Below, piece after piece: positions 43,753 to 52,838 of a stretch of DNA of 64,000 nucleotides; positions within the stretch are counted from its first letter, which is position 1; every line of letters starts with the position of its first letter. The notes under the pieces are model-generated. The model ran no database searches. It was not told where the DNA came from and saw nothing but the letters and a program-made list of their open reading frames with translations. The position numbers were made by a program, and so were the translations under genes. Source of the DNA: Desulfobacteraceae bacterium. GTDB taxonomy: Bacteria > Desulfobacterota > Desulfobacteria > Desulfobacterales > Desulfosalsimonadaceae. The stretch covers positions 1 to 64,000 of the forward strand of contig JABZFM010000008.1 of NCBI GenBank assembly GCA_014237465.1, written 5' to 3'.

Positions 43753-43871
43753 ATGGTGTCATTATATGGTACTATAAAGATGAATCTTTTCTTTGATCTT
43801 TTAATAGTATACCTTCAAAAAATAATGTCAATTAAGATGATGGTGTCATTTATTGTGATATTGGTTTCATG
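43753..43871. promoter_or_regulatory. Regulatory region between XRE regulator and crotonase
   Basis: ATGGTGTCATT occurs at 43753-43763 and at 43840-43850. Between them an imperfect inverted repeat runs from GGTACTATAAAGAT (43769) to ATCTTTTAATAGTATACC (ending 43813). The stretch 43817-43871 is about 80 percent identical to 44900-44954 upstream of the LuxR-type regulator, starting with 17 identical bases, AAAAAATAATGTCAATT. Confidence 0.6.
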
Positions 43872-43900
43872 AAGCATTGATCTATGAAAAGGAGGAAGAC

Positions 43901-44734
43901 ATGGCGTTTGAACAGATAGTTTACGAAACCATAGGAGAGATCCGTATTATCAGGTTTAATCGGCCGGAGGTGTTTAATTGCATCGGGCCACAAACGCACC
44001 GGGAGCTTGTTGCCGCATGGGATGATTTCCGGGAGGATGACACCGCAAAGGTGGCGATTATTACCGGGGCCGGCGATAAGGCGTTTTCGTCGGGCGGAGA
44101 CATCAAGGACGGGGCCGACCTTGTTCCCACCACGCCCCGGGAAATTGCCGCGCACAACCGCGGAGAACGCCCCGGCATTCTCGGTCCCAGTCGTTGGACG
44201 GACATATATAAACCCGTAATAGCCGCTGTAAACGGTGTGGCTTATGCGGGCGGCCTGGAATGGGCCTGCTTTGCCGATATCCGGATCGCGGAAGCACACG
44301 CGACATTCGGGGTCACCTGCAGGAGATGGAATATCGGACTGGCGGACGGCGGTACCCAGCGCCTTCCCCGGATTATCGGCATGGGGCGGGCCATGGAATT
44401 GATCATCACCGGCCGGGTCATTGACGCAGAAGAAGCCGAGCGTATCGGGCTGGCCAATGAAGTGGTGCCTTCCGGCAAGTCGCTGGAGCGGGCTGTTGAA
44501 CTGGCTGAATTTATCTGCAAGCTGCCGCAGCCGGCCATTTTGACGGACAAGGAAGCGGCGGTGCGGGGCTTTGGTCTGCCGCTGGCCGAAGGCCTGCGCA
44601 TCGAAGCGGAATGTTTTAACCGGCTGCATAACACACCTGAAATTTCGGAAGGCGTTCGGCGGTTTGTGGAAAGAGACCATCCGGACAGGCAAAAAGACGG
44701 GGCCCCGGTCACGCCGGGAATCAAGCGCGGATGA
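43901..44734 (+). CDS. Enoyl-CoA hydratase/isomerase family protein
   Basis: 277 aa from the ATG at 43901 with AAAGGAGG 6-7 nt upstream; the frame opens 8 codons earlier without a site. Crotonase motifs: RFNRPEVFNCIGPQTHREL, AFSSGGDIKDG (first oxyanion strand) and NGVAYAGGLEWACFADIRIA (second). Where many hydratases have a Glu in a P-E motif, this one reads FGVTCRRWNIGLADGGTQRL, so the usual acid/base is replaced and the chemistry may differ (isomerase, hydrolase or ring-cleaving relatives). It is divergent from the XRE regulator. Confidence 0.9.
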   Translation: MAFEQIVYETIGEIRIIRFNRPEVFNCIGPQTHRELVAAWDDFREDDTAKVAIITGAGDKAFSSGGDIKDGADLVPTTPREIAAHNRGERPGILGPSRWTDIYKPVIAAVNGVAYAGGLEWACFADIRIAEAHATFGVTCRRWNIGLADGGTQRLPRIIGMGRAMELIITGRVIDAEEAERIGLANEVVPSGKSLERAVELAEFICKLPQPAILTDKEAAVRGFGLPLAEGLRIEAECFNRLHNTPEISEGVRRFVERDHPDRQKDGAPVTPGIKRG

Positions 44735-44899
44735 TCACCTGATACGCCCGTGGTTGTGTTATCAGCGCTTTGCTCTATTCTTTTGCAATAATTGAAGAGC
44801 GGAAAACCGAAGTATTAATCAGATTTTTTGCGTGAGAATGGTATGGGGATTGCTTTGTTATATTCTCTTAAAAAATTAACCGGGGTAATGGCATGTTTT

Positions 44900-44954
44900 A
44901 AAAAATAATGTCAATTCATATAAAAGTATCAATTTTTATGATATTGTTCTCATG
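44900..44954. promoter_or_regulatory. Copy of the crotonase upstream element
   Basis: About 44 of 55 bases match 43817-43871, including the identical first 17. It ends 47 bp before the GAF-PAS-LuxR gene start. Two genes sharing such an element are likely co-regulated. Confidence 0.55.
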
Positions 44955-45001
44955 GCGCTTTCATAAATACAACCAAATAATCCAATAAAGGTTTAATCCC
45001 A

Positions 45002-46585
45002 ATGAAACGCAAGGCGACGTATGATGAATTGGAGCGGCAGATAGAAGTGTTGAGCCGGGAGTCACAACGCTGCCTGACCGCCGAGGCCGCATTTCACTGC
45101 CAGAATACTTATCTGAAAGCACTTCACGAAACGGCTTTGGGGCTTATCGATAAGCTGGACAAAGAAGAACTGCTTGAAAACATTCTTGATCGGGCGGCTT
45201 TACTAACCGGTACGGAGCACGGCTACATCTATTTGCGGGAACCCGGCAGCGAACAGATGCAGATGCAGATGGGAATGGGCTTTTTTAAAAGCCAGTTGGG
45301 AAGAAAGGTCTCCATTGGTGAAGGCCTTGGCGGACGTGTATGGGAAAAGCAAGCCCCGCTTCTGGTGGATGATTATCAGTGCTGGCCGAAACGCATTCCG
45401 GATAAAAGCCTCGACAAGCTCAGGTCCATCGTGGGGATACCTTTGAAATCCGATCAACAGGTACTGGGCGTGATCGGCCTTGCCCATGTGGATACGGACA
45501 GACAGTTGAATCAGGAAGATGTTATGGCGCTGGAGCTTTTTGCCACCCTGGCGATGATCGCTCTCGAAAAAGCAAGGCTTTATGCGGATGCCAGGCGTGA
45601 GCTCGCTGAACGAAAACATGCCGAGGAGGTTTTGCGCGAGAGCGAAGCACGGTACCGCACGCTGCTGGAATCGTCACCCGACCCCATCGTTGTTTACGAT
45701 ATGAAGGGGGTGGCCACCTATGTGAACCCGGCTTTTGAACAGACCTTCGGCCTGACACGCAAAAAATTGCTGGGTAAACAGATTGATTTCGTTCCTAATG
45801 AAAATTGGCCGGAAACCAAAGCGGCCATTAAAAAAATGTTAAGCGGCCAGAAAATCAATCTTTTTGAAACCCGACGGATGACCAAAGACGGACGGGTGCT
45901 GGACGTGCAGCTCAGTTCCACGCTCTATAAAACCGCAGACGGCCGCCCGGCCGGCAACATCGTGATACTTCGGGATATCAGTGCGAAGAAACAGGCGAAA
46001 AAAGAACTGCAAATGTATCATGATCACTTAGAAGAACTTGTAGCCGCACGCACCGTTGAATTGGAGAAGGCCAATTTGGCGCTTGAACAGCAGATCGAAG
46101 AGCGAAAACTCGCCGATCGCTCTCTCCGCGAGCATCAAAAGGAATTGCGGGCCCAGTCCCACCACCTCGAAGAAGTCAATACCGCGCTCCGGGTCCTGCT
46201 AAAACAGCGGGAAGAGGACAAGCATAAATTGAGCAAAATGGTCCGGCGTAATGTTGAAGAGCTCGTCAACCCTTACCTGGAAAAGGTATTTAACAGCAAT
46301 CTCGATACGCGTCAAAGGATGCTGCTTCAGATTCTGGAGACCAATCTCAAAAATATCATCTCGCCGTTTATCAACCAGCTTACCGGCCATATGGGAAATC
46401 TCACACCCATGGAGATCCGGATTGCAGATCTGATCAAGGCGGGAAAGTCCAACAAGGAGATTGCCGGGCTGCTTTTGATTTCTTACAATACGGTTTTATT
46501 CCACCGGCACAATATACGAAGCAAGTTGAATATAAAAAACAAGAAGATAAATTTGCGGGCGCATTTACTGTCTTTTGAAAAATAG
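45002..46585 (+). CDS. GAF-PAS sensor with LuxR-type DNA-binding domain
   Basis: 527 aa, one-component or orphan response protein. A GAF domain spans about 45-195 (GLGGRVWEKQAPLLVDDYQC, then IVGIPLKSDQQVLGVIGLAH); a PAS domain spans 212-330 (YRTLLESSPDPIVVYDMKGV); a long coiled coil follows (EELVAARTVELEKANLALEQ). The C-terminal helix-turn-helix is LTPMEIRIADLIKAGKSNKE then IAGLLLISYNTVLFHRHNIR. No kinase domain is present. It lies just upstream of, and in the same direction as, the liv/fadD cluster, with its own promoter-like repeat, and is a candidate regulator of that cluster. Confidence 0.9.
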   Translation: MKRKATYDELERQIEVLSRESQRCLTAEAAFHCQNTYLKALHETALGLIDKLDKEELLENILDRAALLTGTEHGYIYLREPGSEQMQMQMGMGFFKSQLGRKVSIGEGLGGRVWEKQAPLLVDDYQCWPKRIPDKSLDKLRSIVGIPLKSDQQVLGVIGLAHVDTDRQLNQEDVMALELFATLAMIALEKARLYADARRELAERKHAEEVLRESEARYRTLLESSPDPIVVYDMKGVATYVNPAFEQTFGLTRKKLLGKQIDFVPNENWPETKAAIKKMLSGQKINLFETRRMTKDGRVLDVQLSSTLYKTADGRPAGNIVILRDISAKKQAKKELQMYHDHLEELVAARTVELEKANLALEQQIEERKLADRSLREHQKELRAQSHHLEEVNTALRVLLKQREEDKHKLSKMVRRNVEELVNPYLEKVFNSNLDTRQRMLLQILETNLKNIISPFINQLTGHMGNLTPMEIRIADLIKAGKSNKEIAGLLLISYNTVLFHRHNIRSKLNIKNKKINLRAHLLSFEK

Positions 46586-46622
46586 TGGGAATGACCTACT
46601 ATTTTACCACTATTCCATACCC

Positions 46623-46650
46623 TTGACTTTATAATATTTTTTGTTATTAT
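46623..46650 (+). promoter_or_regulatory. Predicted promoter of the liv/fadD cluster
   Basis: TTGACT (46623-46628), a 16-bp spacer and TATTAT (46645-46650), 55 bp before the livG start. No other comparable box pair lies in the gap after the LuxR-type gene. Confidence 0.55.
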
Positions 46651-46704
46651 GCATAAACATTATACGAAAAGATCCTTCCAATAATTTAACTTTTTGAGAC
46701 GTCT

Positions 46705-47466
46705 ATGTTTAATCTAACCGTTTCAGATGTTACCCTCACTTTTGGCGGCTTGCACGCCCTTTCTTCCGTAAACATGGAAGTCAAGCCGGGATTGATCACA
46801 TCGATCATCGGACCCAACGGTGCAGGAAAGACGAGTCTTCTCAATTGCATTTCCGGCTTTTATCATCCGTCCCGCGGAGAAATTCAATACGGCGACAACT
46901 GCCTCACCCATGCATCTCCCCATCAAATTTCCAATATGGGCATTGCCAGGGCCTTCCAGAATCTGGAATTATTCCGGGGGCTGTCGGTGCTCGACAATCT
47001 CATGCTGGCGCGTCATCAAAAACTTAAATACAACTTGCTTCATGCTGTTGTCTTTTTCGGAAAAGCCTCCCACATGGAAGCGGAAAATCGGGCGTATGTC
47101 GAAGATGTGATTGATTTTATGGAGCTTGAGCCGTATCGGAAAAACATGGTGGGCAATCTCAGTTACGGGATTCAAAAACGGGTGGAAGTGGCCCGTGCTC
47201 TGACCCTGTCGCCAAAATTGATTTTACTGGATGAACCCATGGCGGGAATGAACATCGAAGAGAAAGAAGACATCGTCCGATTTATTCTCGATATTAAAAA
47301 CGAATGGGGAATCACGGCTGTTCTGGTGGAACATGATCTGGGGGTTGTGATGGATATTTCGGACCAAATTTATGTCCTTGATTTCGGAGAAGTAATCGGA
47401 TCGGGCAGTCCGGAAGAAGTCGCTTCCAATGAAAAGGTGATCGAAGCCTATATCGGAGAAGAGTAA
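46705..47466 (+). CDS. livG: Branched-chain-type ABC transporter ATP-binding protein LivG
   Basis: 253 aa. Walker A is GPNGAGKTS, the signature LSYGIQKRVE (a variant of LSGGQ usual for LivG), Walker B LILLDEPMAGMN, and the switch His is in VLVEHDLGVVMD. First gene of a same-strand cluster of eight. LivG/LivF dimers energise import by LivH/LivM. The ribosome-binding site is weak. Confidence 0.93.
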   Translation: MFNLTVSDVTLTFGGLHALSSVNMEVKPGLITSIIGPNGAGKTSLLNCISGFYHPSRGEIQYGDNCLTHASPHQISNMGIARAFQNLELFRGLSVLDNLMLARHQKLKYNLLHAVVFFGKASHMEAENRAYVEDVIDFMELEPYRKNMVGNLSYGIQKRVEVARALTLSPKLILLDEPMAGMNIEEKEDIVRFILDIKNEWGITAVLVEHDLGVVMDISDQIYVLDFGEVIGSGSPEEVASNEKVIEAYIGEE

Positions 47467-47467
47467 A

Positions 47468-49402
47468 TTGTCCATGGAAAATAAAGATCATTTACTTCAG
47501 TATACCATTCCACAACTGCTGCGCTGGCGTGTAAAAACAAGCGGAGACAGGACGGCTTTGCGGGAAAAGGATTTCGGGCGCTGGATCAGCTACACTTGGG
47601 AGCAGTATTATGAGTTGACCTGCAGAGCAGGACTCGGCCTCAGGCAGATCGGTTTTGGAAAAGAAGACAAAATTGCCATCATCAGTGACAATATACCGGA
47701 AATGCTCTATATTGCCATCGGCGCCCAGGCATTGGGGGGCGTGTCAGCGGGACTCTATCAGACCAGCCTGCCGGATGAAATCGGCCAAATTCTTGATTAT
47801 CTCGATGTCAGCATTGTTTTCTGCAATGACCAGGAGCAGGTCGATAAAGTGGTCGAGGTCCGTGACCGGATTCCGAAAGTCCGGAAGGTCATTTATGAAG
47901 ATCCCCGGGGTATGCGCAGCTACCAGGCCGACGACTGGTTCATGTACATAGAGGATCTTTATGCCCTGGGTGCCGAAGCCCACAATCAGTCACCGGACTT
48001 GTTTGATTCGCTCGTGAGCGAAGGCGATCCCGACGATATCTGTCATTTCTGCCTGACCTCAGGCACGACCGGTTTGCCCAAGGGTGCCATGCTGACCCAT
48101 CGCAATTATATTAATATGGGACTACAACTCACAGAAGTCGATCCCCTGGATTCCACCGATGAATATGTATCATTTCTGCCCTTTGCCTGGATCGGCGAAC
48201 AGATGAATTCTTTCGGTGTGGCCATGGCCACAGGAATCGCCATCAATTTTCCGGAGTCGGTGGAAACCGCCATGTCGGATCTGAAAGAAATTGGGCCGCA
48301 CTTCATGTTCGGCGCCCCGAGAATTTATGAAACCATAAGGTCGCAGATCTGGCTGAAAATAGATGAATCCTACTGGTTGAATAAACTGCTTTATAACTAT
48401 TTCATGAAAATCGGCGAAAGAGCCGCCAATTACCGGATGACCGGTAAAACCCTGCCCGGGATGCTCCGGATTCAGGCATGGTTCGGAAAGCAGATGATAT
48501 TCCGCCCCCTTGTCAATCAGATCGGTTTTCTCCGACTACGCCGGGCATATACGGGGGGAGCGGCATTAGGCCCAGAACTGTTCACCTTTTATCAAGCCAT
48601 CGGCATCAACCTGAAGCAGATTTACGGTCAGACCGAAATTGTTGGAATCGCCTATATGCATCGCGACGGCGATGTGAGACCCGACACCGTGGGAAAGCCA
48701 CTTCCCGGAACCGAGTGCCGGATTTCTGAAGAAGGGGAGATTCTCTCCCGATCCGATTCAGTGACTCCCGGTTATTACAAGCAGCCGGAAAAAACAGCTG
48801 AACTGATCGAGGATGGCTGGCTTCATTCCGGAGATGCCGGGTATATAGACGAAAATGGGCATCTGGTGGTCATTGACCGTATTTCCGATGTCATGCATAA
48901 TAATGAGGGAGAGATGTTCAGCCCTATGTTTATTGAAAACCGCCTCAAGTTCAGCCCATATATCAAAGAGGCGGTGGTTTTCGGCGATCAAAAGGAATAC
49001 GTGGCCACACTGATCAATGTCGACCCCATTGTGGTGGGAAAATGGGCCGAAGATCGGGGGATCTCCTTTTCAACATTCATGGATTTGTCGGCAAAACCTG
49101 AAGTTGCCGAACTGATCGAGGCCGAGGTGGGCAAGATCAACCGTAACGCCGAGCAGGCGCATTTTAAGATCCACCGGTTTGCCATTTTGTATAAGCTGCT
49201 TGACGTGGATGACGGGGAATTGACAAAAACCGGAAAAATTCGCCGAAAATTCGTCCAGGAAAAATACATGGACCTCTATGAAGCCCTCTATGACAAAACC
49301 GTGACGGAAAAAGAAGTGGAAGCATTTTACCAGTACCAGGATGGTCAGACGTCAACCGTGAAAACTAAACTCCTTTTTTATACAATGGAAGAAAACCGAT
49401 GA
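47468..49402 (+). CDS. fadD: Long-chain acyl-CoA synthetase (AMP-forming)
   Basis: 644 aa (TTG start at 47468, or ATG two codons later at 47474). Motifs of the adenylate-forming family: the P-loop LTSGTTGLPKGAMLTHRN, IYGQTEIVGIAY, and the hinge SGDAGYIDENGHLVVIDRIS. The C-terminal catalytic region reads DVMHNNEGEMFSPMFIENRL. It belongs to the large FAA1-like group that activates fatty or arylalkanoic acids to CoA thioesters. Its insertion between livG and livH, overlapping livH (ATGA), indicates that the imported compound is a carboxylic acid activated on entry. The substrate is not fixed by sequence. Confidence 0.93.
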   Translation: MSMENKDHLLQYTIPQLLRWRVKTSGDRTALREKDFGRWISYTWEQYYELTCRAGLGLRQIGFGKEDKIAIISDNIPEMLYIAIGAQALGGVSAGLYQTSLPDEIGQILDYLDVSIVFCNDQEQVDKVVEVRDRIPKVRKVIYEDPRGMRSYQADDWFMYIEDLYALGAEAHNQSPDLFDSLVSEGDPDDICHFCLTSGTTGLPKGAMLTHRNYINMGLQLTEVDPLDSTDEYVSFLPFAWIGEQMNSFGVAMATGIAINFPESVETAMSDLKEIGPHFMFGAPRIYETIRSQIWLKIDESYWLNKLLYNYFMKIGERAANYRMTGKTLPGMLRIQAWFGKQMIFRPLVNQIGFLRLRRAYTGGAALGPELFTFYQAIGINLKQIYGQTEIVGIAYMHRDGDVRPDTVGKPLPGTECRISEEGEILSRSDSVTPGYYKQPEKTAELIEDGWLHSGDAGYIDENGHLVVIDRISDVMHNNEGEMFSPMFIENRLKFSPYIKEAVVFGDQKEYVATLINVDPIVVGKWAEDRGISFSTFMDLSAKPEVAELIEAEVGKINRNAEQAHFKIHRFAILYKLLDVDDGELTKTGKIRRKFVQEKYMDLYEALYDKTVTEKEVEAFYQYQDGQTSTVKTKLLFYTMEENR

Positions 49403-50292
49403 GCTATTTTTTTCAACTCGTAGTCAGTGGTATTGTGGTGGGCTCCATCTATGCCCTGTCCGCACTCGGTTTCGTGCTGATTTACAAGTCGAGCCGGGTG
49501 CTGAATCTTGCCCATGGGCAGATTATTGCCACCGGCGCCTTTATTTCATACGGGCTTACGGTGTGGGCCAATGTTCCCATCTATATCTCATTTCTGCTGA
49601 GCATGATCATCACCTTTTTCCTTGCCATGAGTGTGGAAAAAATATTTTTGCGGCGCCTGATCGGGGAGCCGATCATATCGGTTATTATGGTGACCATCGG
49701 CTTGATGTCCATCATTGACGGTCTGATATACCTCACCCCGTTTGGTTCTGAAAATTTTTCCTTTCCGCCCTTTCTCCCCCAGCAGCCCATTACCTATGCC
49801 GGCGTTTCCATCTCCTATACACAGCTGATGGGCGTGATCATCACGTTTGTCCTTATCGGTGTGTTCTCATGGTTTTTTAAAAAATCCACAGTGGGCATTT
49901 CCATGCGGGCCGTGTCCGACGATCAGCTGGCTTCCATGTCCATCGGTGTCTCCGTACCCAGAGTGTTCGGCCTGGCCTGGGCCACCGCCGGTCTGAGCGC
50001 CGCCGCCGCCGGCAGTGTGATCGGCAATATTACGGGATTAAATTTTGATACGCTTCATGCTTTCGGGATCATCGTGTTTCCGGTCGTCATCCTCGGCGGG
50101 CTCGATTCACTGCTGGGTGCGGTGGTGGCGGGAATCATCATGGGGCTTATCCAGCAGTTTGCCAGCGGATATCTGGACGGAAACTGGGGCCTTTACGGCA
50201 CTGCCCAGGTTCTGCCGTATATTCTTCTGCTGGTCCTGCTTCTTTTAAAGCCTCATGGCTTATTCGGTACACACGAAATCGAGCGGGTGTAA
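49399..50292 (+). CDS. livH: Branched-chain-type ABC transporter permease LivH
   Basis: 297 aa with 8 or so hydrophobic helices. It begins FQLVVSGIVVGSIYALSALG then FVLIYKSSRVLNLAHGQI, the LivH hallmark. The cytoplasmic loop GISMRAVSDDQLASMSIGVS is the ATPase-docking segment. Its ATG overlaps the fadD stop. Confidence 0.94.
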   Translation: MSYFFQLVVSGIVVGSIYALSALGFVLIYKSSRVLNLAHGQIIATGAFISYGLTVWANVPIYISFLLSMIITFFLAMSVEKIFLRRLIGEPIISVIMVTIGLMSIIDGLIYLTPFGSENFSFPPFLPQQPITYAGVSISYTQLMGVIITFVLIGVFSWFFKKSTVGISMRAVSDDQLASMSIGVSVPRVFGLAWATAGLSAAAAGSVIGNITGLNFDTLHAFGIIVFPVVILGGLDSLLGAVVAGIIMGLIQQFASGYLDGNWGLYGTAQVLPYILLLVLLLLKPHGLFGTHEIERV

Positions 50293-50295
50293 ATT

Positions 50296-51390
50296 ATGTC
50301 AGCAAATCGCTGGTTGGCGACCGGTAATTATTTTACCACCTATAAAGAAGAGCAGCGAATTTTTTTCACAGCCCTTGACCGGCTGATATGCGCTTTTTTC
50401 CTGACGGCTCTTTTTATCTGGCCTTTTTTTATAGAACTCGACAGCAAGGATATGCTGGTCATTGACAATATCCTCGTGGCGGTAATCGCCATCCTTGGAT
50501 TGAATTTGGTCACCGGGTTTGCCGGCCTGATCTCCGTGGGGCATGCCGCTTTTGTGGGTGTCGGCGCCTATACGGTGGCCTGCTTGTCCCGGGTCATCGG
50601 CGATCAGCATGTATTGATCACCCATGCCTGGCCCCTGATGATTATGCTCTCGGGATGCGTCGGCGCGATTTTCGGTGGTATTGTCGGATTGCCTGCCCTG
50701 AGGCTTAAGCATTTGTACCTGGTCATGGCCACGCTTTCTTTTCAGATGATATTTGAGTGGACCATCGGTTTCATGAATTTTTTCAACCAGGGCCAGACCA
50801 TATTCGTGGGGCGGGTTTTCTGGTTTACTGGCCAGGTGGGGCGAAAAGAGCATTACCTGTTCTGGTATTATGCCCTTTTGGTGGCGGTTGTACTCTGCGC
50901 ATTTGCCGTTCGAAACCTGCTACGCACACGTCACGGGCGGTGTCTGGTTGCTGTGCGTGACAATGACCGCGCGGCTGACGCCATGGGGATGCATCCGGGT
51001 TTTACAAAGGTTTATGCTTTCGCACTGGCCGGATTTTTTGCCGGTATCGCCGGCGCCATGCATGCTTATCTCTATCGGGGTGTTGGCATGGAATCCTTCA
51101 CGCTGCATCACTCCATACAATACCTGGCTATGACGATCGTCGGCGGTCTGGGGTCATTGAGCGGGTCCTTTTTCGGACCAGCGGCAATCATGATGCTGGA
51201 TCTGCAGGTGGAAAAATTAGCCGAATGGGCCGTTCATTTTCTTCCACCCGGCATGAACCTGGCCACAGCACTGCGGCCTTTGAGTTTCGGTTTGGTTATC
51301 GTTCTTTTTCTCATGTTCGAACCGCGCGGTATTGCCAACTGGTGGCGAATCCTGCGTTCGTATGTAAAATTGTGGCCGTTTCGATATTGA
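50296..51390 (+). CDS. livM: Branched-chain-type ABC transporter permease LivM
   Basis: 364 aa. An N-terminal cytoplasmic stretch of about 35 residues precedes the membrane part. ILGLNLVTGFAGLISVGHAA is the LivM hallmark; the ATPase-docking loop is GRCLVAVRDNDRAADAMGMH. Starts 3 bp after livH. Forms the membrane channel with LivH. Confidence 0.94.
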   Translation: MSANRWLATGNYFTTYKEEQRIFFTALDRLICAFFLTALFIWPFFIELDSKDMLVIDNILVAVIAILGLNLVTGFAGLISVGHAAFVGVGAYTVACLSRVIGDQHVLITHAWPLMIMLSGCVGAIFGGIVGLPALRLKHLYLVMATLSFQMIFEWTIGFMNFFNQGQTIFVGRVFWFTGQVGRKEHYLFWYYALLVAVVLCAFAVRNLLRTRHGRCLVAVRDNDRAADAMGMHPGFTKVYAFALAGFFAGIAGAMHAYLYRGVGMESFTLHHSIQYLAMTIVGGLGSLSGSFFGPAAIMMLDLQVEKLAEWAVHFLPPGMNLATALRPLSFGLVIVLFLMFEPRGIANWWRILRSYVKLWPFRY

Positions 51391-51457
51391 TTTCGGCTTC
51401 TGGTTTTCATGAATCCGTTGAAAGCCGGTTTAAACTAACCAAAACAAGGAGGAATAA

Positions 51458-52681
51458 ATGAAAACGTACAAAATCAGCATCTGGTTGCTCGTATCACTGA
51501 TTGCCTTTATGTTGGCGATGCCTGCGTCGTCCGGTGCCAAGGTTTACAAGCTGGGGCTTTCCCTTGCCATCACCGGGCCGACTTCCGATGCCGGTAATCC
51601 TTACGCAAAGGGCGTGGAAGACTATTTTCGATACGTAAACGACATGAAGCTTCTTGGCAATGATACCATCGACTGTACGATCAGAGACGACAAATACGAA
51701 ACAGCCATCACCAAGCGTAATTTTGAAGAATACCTGGATATGGGCATCGTGTTTTACCTCAATTATTCCACAGGGAGTACGCTCGGCCTGAAACGCGATT
51801 TCGAAGAGGTAAAAATGCCGGTCATTCCCGCCTCGTTTCACGCCGGCAATTTAGAAGACTCGAACTATATTTTTCTGCCGATCGCCTCATACTCGGCACA
51901 GGCCATCGGTCTGGCCGAATATGTCGTCAAGAACCACAAGGGCAAAACCCCTAAGGTCGCCCTGTTCGTCCATCCGTCCGCATTCGGCAGAGGACCGGTG
52001 GAAGACGTTCAGAAAGCCGTTGCCGCAGGTCTGGGCATGGAAATTGTGGAAGTGGTGGAACATGGGAAGGATCTTGACAACACGGCCATGCTCCAACGCC
52101 TTAAAAGCAAAGACGTCCAGTATGTCATCAGCCAGACGGTTCAATCCCCGGTGGCCGTAATGCTAAAAGATGCCAGCCGTCTCGGACTCGTGGCCAAGAC
52201 GTTCGGCGAAAAAGGGAAGATCACGTTCATGGGCTGTCATTATACCGGCGGCAATGATTTGGTCGCCCTGGCCGGCGATGCAGCTGAAAATTACTACTGG
52301 ACGACCTCCTATATCATTACGTCCGAGCCGGGCGTGGGTACAGATGCCCAGCTTGCCCTGGCCAAAAGATACGGCCGTGATGACAAGTTCGCCAATTCTC
52401 ACAACTATGCCAACGGGGTGATGGTGGCACAGGTCGCCGCTGAAGCGATCAAACGGGCCAAGACCCGGGGCAAGGAAATTACCAAGGAAGTGCTTTATGA
52501 GGAACTGCTGGCCATGAACGGAATGAACGCCTTCTACCCGGTCACCACTGTCGGTCCGGTGACCTTTTCCAAAGACGACCACCAGGGGGTTGACACGTTG
52601 CAATTGTATGCTGTTGAAAACGGACAATTCAAGTCTGTGGGCATGCCGTTTATTCCGGAGTATACCGGCAAAATTAAATAA
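51458..52681 (+). CDS. livK: Branched-chain-type ABC transporter substrate-binding protein LivK
   Basis: 407 aa. Signal peptide IWLLVSLIAFMLAMPASSGA, then YKLGLSLAITGPTSDAGNPY and the two-lobed periplasmic binding fold (TVQSPVAVMLKDASRLG; FANSHNYANGVMVAQVAAEA). AAGGAGG lies 7 nt before the ATG, the strongest ribosome-binding site in the cluster, as expected for the most abundant component. The ligand could be an amino acid, an aromatic acid or a short fatty acid; the neighbouring acyl-CoA ligases favour a carboxylic acid. Confidence 0.92.
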   Translation: MKTYKISIWLLVSLIAFMLAMPASSGAKVYKLGLSLAITGPTSDAGNPYAKGVEDYFRYVNDMKLLGNDTIDCTIRDDKYETAITKRNFEEYLDMGIVFYLNYSTGSTLGLKRDFEEVKMPVIPASFHAGNLEDSNYIFLPIASYSAQAIGLAEYVVKNHKGKTPKVALFVHPSAFGRGPVEDVQKAVAAGLGMEIVEVVEHGKDLDNTAMLQRLKSKDVQYVISQTVQSPVAVMLKDASRLGLVAKTFGEKGKITFMGCHYTGGNDLVALAGDAAENYYWTTSYIITSEPGVGTDAQLALAKRYGRDDKFANSHNYANGVMVAQVAAEAIKRAKTRGKEITKEVLYEELLAMNGMNAFYPVTTVGPVTFSKDDHQGVDTLQLYAVENGQFKSVGMPFIPEYTGKIK

Positions 52682-52733
52682 TTCGAATATCCGGCGAAGC
52701 ACAATAGAAAGGTTAACCCAAAGCAGCCGCTCC

Positions 52734-52765
52734 TCCCCGCCGGACGCATAAGCGGACAGCGGGGA
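52734..52765 (+). terminator. Hairpin downstream of livK
   Basis: TCCCCGC (52734-52740) pairs with GCGGGGA (52759-52765) around an 18-nt loop, without a T-run. Such hairpins after the binding-protein gene protect its mRNA or reduce read-through into the following genes. Confidence 0.45.
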
Positions 52766-52838
52766 AGGGCTGACCGGGTGCCGATTATCCAGTTATTCGG
52801 GAATCATCCAATCATCATAACCAATAGAAAAGCGCCTA

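Noticed and set aside
43855-43890. Possible sigma54 -24/-12 promoter before the crotonase
   Set aside because: The GG and GC elements are one base too close together and the flanks do not match the consensus.
43850-44692. A 280-aa minus-strand frame opposite the crotonase gene
   Set aside because: The plus-strand crotonase has a strong ribosome-binding site and family motifs; the antisense frame has none.
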